Origin: Candidatus Howiella intestinavium
Lineage (GTDB): Bacteria > Bacillota > Clostridia > Oscillospirales > Acutalibacteraceae
Assembly (NCBI GenBank): GCA_904420585.1
Contig: CAJFVX010000012.1
Location: forward strand, 19,418-83,417
Direction of reading: 5' to 3'
DNA: 64,000 nt
Shown here: positions 59,471 through 64,000 of the stretch, piece by piece
How positions within the stretch are numbered: position 1 is the stretch's first letter
Layout: each line of letters begins with the position of its first letter
Position numbers and translations under genes: made by a program
The notes under the pieces: model-generated
The model's input: only the letters and a program-made list of their open reading frames with translations
The model's database searches: none
What the model was told of the DNA's origin: nothing

Positions 59471-61435
59471 ATGGGACAGGCCAAATGGATATGGTTTCCG
59501 GGAGACTTTGAATTGTATCACAATATCCAGCTGCATACCCGGCGGGAGGGGGAGGGCTTCACCAGCCCGGCCTACTGGGATATGGCGGCCCCCTATCCGG
59601 TAGGGGATTTTTACCGGACGATTACGGCGGACAAAGATTTTACCATGAAGGTGGTCAGCGACGCCAAGGGATGCGGGCATCTGGACGGCCGGCATTTCCC
59701 GCTGAACGAGGAAATCCGGGTGCCGGCGGGCACCCATGAATTCCGCATCCTGCTCATCGACGGGGCGGCCTTTCCGGCCTTTTTTATCGACAGCCCCTAT
59801 CTTATCACCGACGAAAACTGGCAGGTGACCCACGGGACGTCCAACCGCTGGCCGGCAGCCTGCGAGCCGGCCTATACCCGGCCGGAAGACCGTCCCACGG
59901 TTTTTCCCTTTTCCTATGAGCGGATGGATCCCGTCCACATGGAAAAGGTGGACGGCGGCCTGCTCTATGATTTCGGCAAGGAGCTGTTCGGCCTTGTCTG
60001 CATCGAAGGCGCCGATCCGGAAGAGCGGTTTTTGGTCAACTACGGGGAGTCCCGGGAGGAGGCCCTGGACAGAAAAGACGCCAACGTCAAGGAAGTGGTT
60101 TCGGGTAAATCCGCCTACCGGCTGGTGCCCCGGGGCTTCCGCTATCTTTTCCTGGATACGCCCAAGGCGGAGGGATATACGGTCTGGGCGGATTACGAGT
60201 ACCTGCCCTTGGAGGACATCGGTTCCTTCCGGTGCAGCGACCCCATGGTGGAGAAAATTTACGAGACCTGCGCCTACACCTTCCATCTGAACAGCCGGGA
60301 ATTTTATTTGGACGGCATCAAACGGGACCGCTGGGTCTGGTCGGGGGACGCTTACCAGTCCTATAAAATCAACAATTACCTGTACTTCGACCCCGGCATC
60401 ACCCGCCGCACCCTCATCGCCCTGCTGGGCAAGCCGGCCTACGAAAGCCACATCAATTTTATCAATGACTATACGTTCTACCTGCTCATCGCCCTGTATG
60501 AGTTTTATGAAGCCACCGGCGACAGCGCCTTTTTGGAATTTATTTATCCCCGGGCCAAGGCGCTGTACGACTTTGCGGTGGGCCGGCTGGACGAAGACGG
60601 CCTGGTCTGCCAGCGGGAAGGGGACTGGATTTTCATCGACTGGTCGGATATGGATAAGAGCGGCCCCCTCTGCGCCGAACAGATTCTTTTGTGGCAGACC
60701 CACCGTACCATGGGGAAGATGGCCGCGTTGATTGGACAGGACGGCGCCCCCTTCTTGGCGGCGGCCGACAGGCTGCGGGAAACCGTCATGGAAAAATTCT
60801 GGGACGAGGACCGCAGCGCCTTTATCGACACCTTTACTTCGGGGAAAAACCAGGTGACCCGCCACGCCAACATCTTCGCCATTCTCTACGACTTCGTGCC
60901 GGAAGAGGTGCAGCGGCGCATCCTGAAAAAGGTATTGCAGAACCCGGACGTCAACCAGATCACCACCCCCTATTTCAAGTTCTACGAGCTGGAGGCCCTG
61001 TGCAAGCTGGGCGAACTGGATGAAATGCAGGAGATGCTGGAATCCTACTGGGGCGGGATGCTGCGCCTGGGGGCCACCACCATCTGGGAGCAGTTCGACC
61101 CCCGGGAATCGGGGACCGAGCATCTGGCCATGTACGGCAGCAAGTACGGCCGCTCTCTCTGCCACGCCTGGGGCAGCGGCCCCATTTACCTGCTGGGCCG
61201 GTACTGCCTGGGGGTGCGGCCCACCGACGTGGCCTACCGCACCTTTACCGTGGAGCCGAAATTGGGCCGGTATACCGAAATGGAGGGCACGGCGCCCCTC
61301 TGCGGCGGCAAGGTGGACGTCCGGTGGAAGGACGGGAAGGTGACCGTGCTTTCCACCAAGGCGGGCGGCACCCTGCGCGTCGGCGGGAAGGATTATCCCC
61401 TCCCCGCAGGCGAAGCCGTGACGGCGGAGGTATAG
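59471..61435 (+). CDS. GH78-like alpha-L-rhamnosidase
   Basis: 654-aa enzyme with no signal peptide, so probably cytoplasmic. Beta domains (residues 1-250) are followed by an (alpha/alpha)6 barrel with the GH78 features DGIKRDRWVWSGDAYQSYKIN (Asp and Arg of the active site; general acid usually here), DWSDMDKSGPLCAEQ, ATTIWEQFDP (catalytic Glu) and SLCHAWGSGPIYLLGRY. A C-terminal beta domain closes it. Members release rhamnose from small glycosides or oligosaccharides already imported. No transporter gene is adjacent. Shorter than many GH78 enzymes, and the exact substrate is uncertain. Confidence 0.85.
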   Translation: MGQAKWIWFPGDFELYHNIQLHTRREGEGFTSPAYWDMAAPYPVGDFYRTITADKDFTMKVVSDAKGCGHLDGRHFPLNEEIRVPAGTHEFRILLIDGAAFPAFFIDSPYLITDENWQVTHGTSNRWPAACEPAYTRPEDRPTVFPFSYERMDPVHMEKVDGGLLYDFGKELFGLVCIEGADPEERFLVNYGESREEALDRKDANVKEVVSGKSAYRLVPRGFRYLFLDTPKAEGYTVWADYEYLPLEDIGSFRCSDPMVEKIYETCAYTFHLNSREFYLDGIKRDRWVWSGDAYQSYKINNYLYFDPGITRRTLIALLGKPAYESHINFINDYTFYLLIALYEFYEATGDSAFLEFIYPRAKALYDFAVGRLDEDGLVCQREGDWIFIDWSDMDKSGPLCAEQILLWQTHRTMGKMAALIGQDGAPFLAAADRLRETVMEKFWDEDRSAFIDTFTSGKNQVTRHANIFAILYDFVPEEVQRRILKKVLQNPDVNQITTPYFKFYELEALCKLGELDEMQEMLESYWGGMLRLGATTIWEQFDPRESGTEHLAMYGSKYGRSLCHAWGSGPIYLLGRYCLGVRPTDVAYRTFTVEPKLGRYTEMEGTAPLCGGKVDVRWKDGKVTVLSTKAGGTLRVGGKDYPLPAGEAVTAEV

Positions 61436-61508
61436 CTTTCTCCCCGCCGCAAGGGTTAAACATAGGATTTTCCATCCGGATGCGCGTGGTATGAGAGGTG
61501 GGTGCAAT

Positions 61509-62054
61509 ATGCGTAAATCGCTTGCCTTGGCCCTGTGTGCTGTTTTCCTGTTTTTGTGCACCGCCTGCACATGGAACGGGGAAAAGTGGAAAACAGTAGA
61601 AATCATGGAAATCCCCATGGAAAACGGAACCTGTCATGAAGGGGAGGTATACGGCACGCTAAGCATACCGGAAGACTGGGTATTTACCCAGGATGGGGAG
61701 CATTTATATTTTACCGATCGGCCGGTAGACGCAGAGGGCTGCCAAATTTATCTGGTTTCTTTCGTGGAGAACGATGCCGACAATGCCGTTTTACAGCGGT
61801 GGAACCGGCCCGGCCTCATCGGGGAAATAGATACTGCGCCAACGAATTATGGCGGGGGCTGCAGCTCTAACGGGATTATGTACAGTTCCATGGTTTGGGA
61901 TATTGCGGGAGAGGGGAAAAGTGAAAAGTGGCAGATAGCCATACCCAATATACCGCTTTTAGTAGCTTGGGATAATCTGGTTGACCGGCATGATATTAGG
62001 AAAATAGCGGCGTCATTTGCGTATAGTTCTCATTGGCGGGAAGAACATCGTTAG
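61509..62054 (+). CDS. Small lipoprotein of unknown function
   Basis: 181-aa exported protein with lipobox FLCTAC (lipid Cys near residue 20). The mature part has EGEVYGTLSIPEDWVFTQDG, then YFTDRP and ending SFAYSSHWREEHR, a pattern seen in small Clostridial lipoproteins without known role. ATG at 61509 follows GAGGTGGG; another ATG six codons upstream is possible. A strong terminator lies 22 bp after the stop codon, so it is a single-gene unit. Confidence 0.72.
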   Translation: MRKSLALALCAVFLFLCTACTWNGEKWKTVEIMEIPMENGTCHEGEVYGTLSIPEDWVFTQDGEHLYFTDRPVDAEGCQIYLVSFVENDADNAVLQRWNRPGLIGEIDTAPTNYGGGCSSNGIMYSSMVWDIAGEGKSEKWQIAIPNIPLLVAWDNLVDRHDIRKIAASFAYSSHWREEHR

Positions 62055-62075
62055 CATAAAGGAATCCGTGATGCA

Positions 62076-62124
62076 AACCGGCATCCAACAGGGAGATAAC
62101 CCATTGGATGCCGGTTTATTTTAT
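62076..62124 (+). terminator. Terminator after small lipoprotein gene
   Basis: A perfect 14-bp stem (aaaccggcatccaa/ttggatgccggttt) with a 15-nt loop and an ATTTTA end. Its presence argues that the M23 gene starts downstream of it. Confidence 0.75.
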
Positions 62125-62229
62125 GCATCTGTGCGCCGGCGGCTTTTTGGAAACAGGTATGCGCCGGCCGCTTCCCGGCATATACATAAGCAGGCATCCG
62201 ATTCTAAACCGGGGAAAGAGGGCGGTTAC

Positions 62230-63342
62230 TTGACCTTATGTATTCGTGCGAAGCGGCTGGGGATAGCGGCTGTGGCCCTGGTGGTATGCGCCGCCGTGAC
62301 CCTCTGCGGCTGCCTTTTATACGGCGCGCTGGCCGAGGAGGGGGAGGAAAACTCCTTTATCAAATGGGTGGATTTTAATGTGCCCTATGAGATGCTGGAT
62401 AAGGCCCTGGCGCTGGATGTGGAATCCCACGAGAAAAGCGAGGACACGCCTCTCAACTGGATAGAGCTGCTGGCCTACACCGCCGCCCGCTGCGGCGGAA
62501 ACTGGTCGGGGGTGAAGACGTCCAAGCTGGACGAACTGGCGGCCCTGCTGCGCCAGGGACAGACCCTGGAGGAGTTGACGGCCTCTATGAAGTATTACGA
62601 CTACTATCTGGAGGCCTACACCGCCGTGCTGGGAGGGATGGTGGGCAGCTATGAGGTGCAGGTTCAGGCCGAGGGCAGTGAGGAGCTGCGCTGGGAGAGC
62701 CGGTACGGCCTCATGGCCTTTTCCCCCATCGCCAAAAATTACCCCTACAGCGATTACGACGATTTCGGCAGCAGCCGGGACTACGGCTACAAGCGCAAGC
62801 ACCTGGGGCACGACCTCATGGGGGCCACCGGGACCCCCATTATAGCCGTGGAGGGCGGGGTGGTGGAGGCCCTGGGCTGGAACCAGTACGGCGGCTGGCG
62901 CATCGGCATCCGCAGCTTTGACGGCAAGCGGTACTATTACTACGCCCACCTCCGGCAGAATTTCCCCTACAACAAGTCCCTGCGGGAGGGTTCGGTGGTA
63001 TGGCCCGGGGATGTCATTGGCTATTTGGGGCATACGGGGTACAGCGCCAATGAGAACGTGAACAATATCCAGCAGCCCCATCTGCATTTCGGCATCCAGC
63101 TTATATTCGACGAATCCCAGAAGGAGGGGAACAACGAAATCTGGATCGACTGTTATAACCTGGTCCGCCTGCTGCGCCGGCATCAGTCGGAGGTGGTGAA
63201 GAACCAGGAGACCAAGGAATACAGCCGGATTTACGACATCCGTATCCCGGATATCCCCGCCCGGTACAATCCCACCGACCAGCCGGATCCCCTGGCGTCG
63301 GAGGAGCAGGAGACCGCCCCGGAATCCCAGCCGGCCGGCTGA
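62230..63342 (+). CDS. M23-family peptidoglycan endopeptidase
   Basis: About 370-aa membrane-anchored cell-wall hydrolase. One N-terminal helix (LGIAAVALVVCAAVTLCGCLL) is followed by a lytic-transglycosylase-like helical segment (YTAARCGGNWSGVKTS) and an LytM domain with zinc ligands in GHDLMGATGTPI and HLHFGIQLIF. It probably cuts peptide cross-links during growth or sporulation. A Pro/Glu-rich tail ends it. The start is uncertain: TTG at 62230 follows GGAAAGAGGGCGG, and the open frame reaches further upstream across a terminator hairpin. Confidence 0.83.
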   Translation: MTLCIRAKRLGIAAVALVVCAAVTLCGCLLYGALAEEGEENSFIKWVDFNVPYEMLDKALALDVESHEKSEDTPLNWIELLAYTAARCGGNWSGVKTSKLDELAALLRQGQTLEELTASMKYYDYYLEAYTAVLGGMVGSYEVQVQAEGSEELRWESRYGLMAFSPIAKNYPYSDYDDFGSSRDYGYKRKHLGHDLMGATGTPIIAVEGGVVEALGWNQYGGWRIGIRSFDGKRYYYYAHLRQNFPYNKSLREGSVVWPGDVIGYLGHTGYSANENVNNIQQPHLHFGIQLIFDESQKEGNNEIWIDCYNLVRLLRRHQSEVVKNQETKEYSRIYDIRIPDIPARYNPTDQPDPLASEEQETAPESQPAG

Positions 63343-63400
63343 GGGAGAAAACGCCGCACGCCCCGCTCCAAGGCGGGGGCGCCTTTGTATGCTGCATCGT

Positions 63401-63916
63401 TTAGCTGTCCCGCCGTTTCCTTTGGATGGCCAGGGTTACCCCCAGGCACAGGGCGATATACACCAGCCAAAAGGCCGGATAGGAGAGGATAGGGGAGGAG
63501 AGCAGAGGATAGGGCGCGGGGATTCTGTTTAACAAAATATTGTAAAGCAGGGAGAGGGGGATAAAGCTAAGCAGCCAGATATTGATGGAGAAGAATTTCC
63601 GCTTTGCGGCCTCTTTTGCAGACGCGGGAAGACCGGTGAGGCCGATGCCGAATACCATGCATCCCAATACCAGGAAGATAAGGCCGGCGGCAAGGGCCGC
63701 CGCATGCTGGGTTTCGTACCAGACGGCCGCCGACAGGATGAGGCCGATTGCGTCAAGGGCTGTGGCCGCCGCCACAAATACGCCGGCGCCGGCCTTCTTT
63801 TTTGCGGGTTCAGACGGCTCGGTCCCCTTGAGCAGATAATCGGTGGCCACGCCGAAATAGTCGCTCATGCCGATGACTTTATCCAGATCGGGCAGGCTCT
63901 GGCCGGTTTCACATAG
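63401..63916 (-). pseudogene. XRE-family regulator truncated at its N-terminus
   Basis: The frame opens at 63916 with LCETGQSLPDLDKVIG, then MSDYFGVATDYLLKG. That is the second half of the helix-turn-helix domain of XRE regulators, where WETGQSLPDLDK is the usual sequence. An in-frame stop precedes it and the first helices are missing. The rest carries four membrane helices (LDAIGLILSAAVWYE to WLVYIALCLGVTLAI). A recombinase gene ends 20 bp upstream, so a mobile element probably cut the gene. A product from ATG 63868 would lack DNA binding. Confidence 0.68.
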
Positions 63917-63935
63917 TTAAAGATATTGGTATCAT

Positions 63936-64000
63936 TCAATCAATTTTGCCGATAAAGCGGTAGAAGATTTCTACCTCCTGTTCCCGGCTTCCGTCCTCAC
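63936..64000 (-). CDS. C-terminal end of a large serine recombinase (DUF4368-like)
   Basis: The last 20 codons of a minus-strand gene entering from the right edge: EDGSREQEVEIFYRFIGKID, stop at 63936-63938. This ending is typical, from memory, of DUF4368 tails on TnpX/TndX-type transposon recombinases. Such genes sit at the ends of integrated elements, which fits the truncated XRE gene beside it. The catalytic domain is outside the window. Confidence 0.55.
   Translation of the reverse strand, partial: EDGSREQEVEIFYRFIGKID

Noticed and set aside
59465..61618. 717-codon open frame on the minus strand opposite the rhamnosidase
   Set aside because: Antisense shadow of a gene with GH78 motifs; composition is Gly/Val/His-rich as expected of such shadows.
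62017..62229. N-terminal 71 residues of the open M23 frame
   Set aside because: This stretch crosses a strong terminator hairpin and has no conserved residues, so the start was moved downstream.

Overview
The window is a chromosomal segment from a GC-rich, anaerobic, spore-lineage Firmicute. It most resembles the Oscillospiraceae/Ruminococcaceae group of gut Clostridia, a placement inferred from gene content and not tested. Supporting evidence: sporulation genes ylbJ, yqfC and yqfD; the Firmicutes order phoH-ybeY-dgkA-era-yqzL-recO-mutS2; a T-box controlled asnS-asnA pair; Rex; a Re-type citrate synthase typical of strict anaerobes; and two exported proteins ending in dockerin modules. I see no rRNA and no CRISPR array. 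There are two tRNA genes, one IS200-type element, and the edge of a second mobile element at the right end.

Layout. 1-8 kb: the tail of metY, then a 1723-aa secreted dockerin-bearing glycosidase-like protein between two AraC regulators, followed by an IS200 element. 8.7-13.5 kb (minus): EamA exporter, RlmI-like methyltransferase, adenine deaminase and TrmO. 13.6-16.1 kb: a GGDEF protein, an MBL hydrolase, tRNA-Gln and tRNA-His, and a small Cys-rich protein. 16.1-25.8 kb: ylbJ (minus), then the conserved housekeeping run yqfC to mutS2. 25.9-31.5 kb (minus): DUF4363/DUF421 and a two-gene version of the large 2-hydroxyacyl-CoA-dehydratase-related activase. 31.8-35.8 kb: aconitase, isocitrate dehydrogenase and rex, with a Rex-like operator on the promoter. 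36.2-39.6 kb (minus): DUF378 and a folate operon (folE, folP, fused folB-folK, Nudix). 39.8-42.8 kb: a secreted leucine-rich-repeat protein with a dockerin. 42.8-45.5 kb: Asn T-box, asnS and asnA. 45.7-50.3 kb: a Bce-type two-component system plus ABC transporter. 50.4-56.2 kb (minus): a compact locus with a secreted 150-aa protein, membrane-anchored proteins, three membrane subunits and one ATPase. 56.3-57.7 kb: Re-citrate synthase. 58-63.3 kb: two lipoproteins, a GH78-like rhamnosidase and an M23 peptidase. 63.4-64 kb: an XRE regulator cut by what looks like a serine-recombinase element.

How the genes fit together. Re-citrate synthase, aconitase and isocitrate dehydrogenase form the oxidative arm from oxaloacetate to 2-oxoglutarate, and Rex probably links it to NADH/NAD+ balance. 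The glycosidase, LRR-dockerin protein, rhamnosidase and AraC regulators point to glycan foraging, perhaps with a cell-surface complex whose scaffold is encoded elsewhere. The Bce-type module carries an exact match to the BceR operator pattern upstream of its transporter.

The best candidate for an undescribed system is the 50.4-56.2 kb locus. A strong promoter drives a secreted small protein. An intrinsic terminator follows it, then an anchored protein and a three-membrane-subunit ABC transporter, and a broken paralogue of the anchored protein lies upstream. This is the architecture of a secreted-peptide production and self-protection locus, but I cannot name the product family.

Three repeat families recur between genes: a 33-nt hairpin with a conserved loop (three copies), a gene-end repeat starting just after stop codons (three copies), and clustered strong hairpins.
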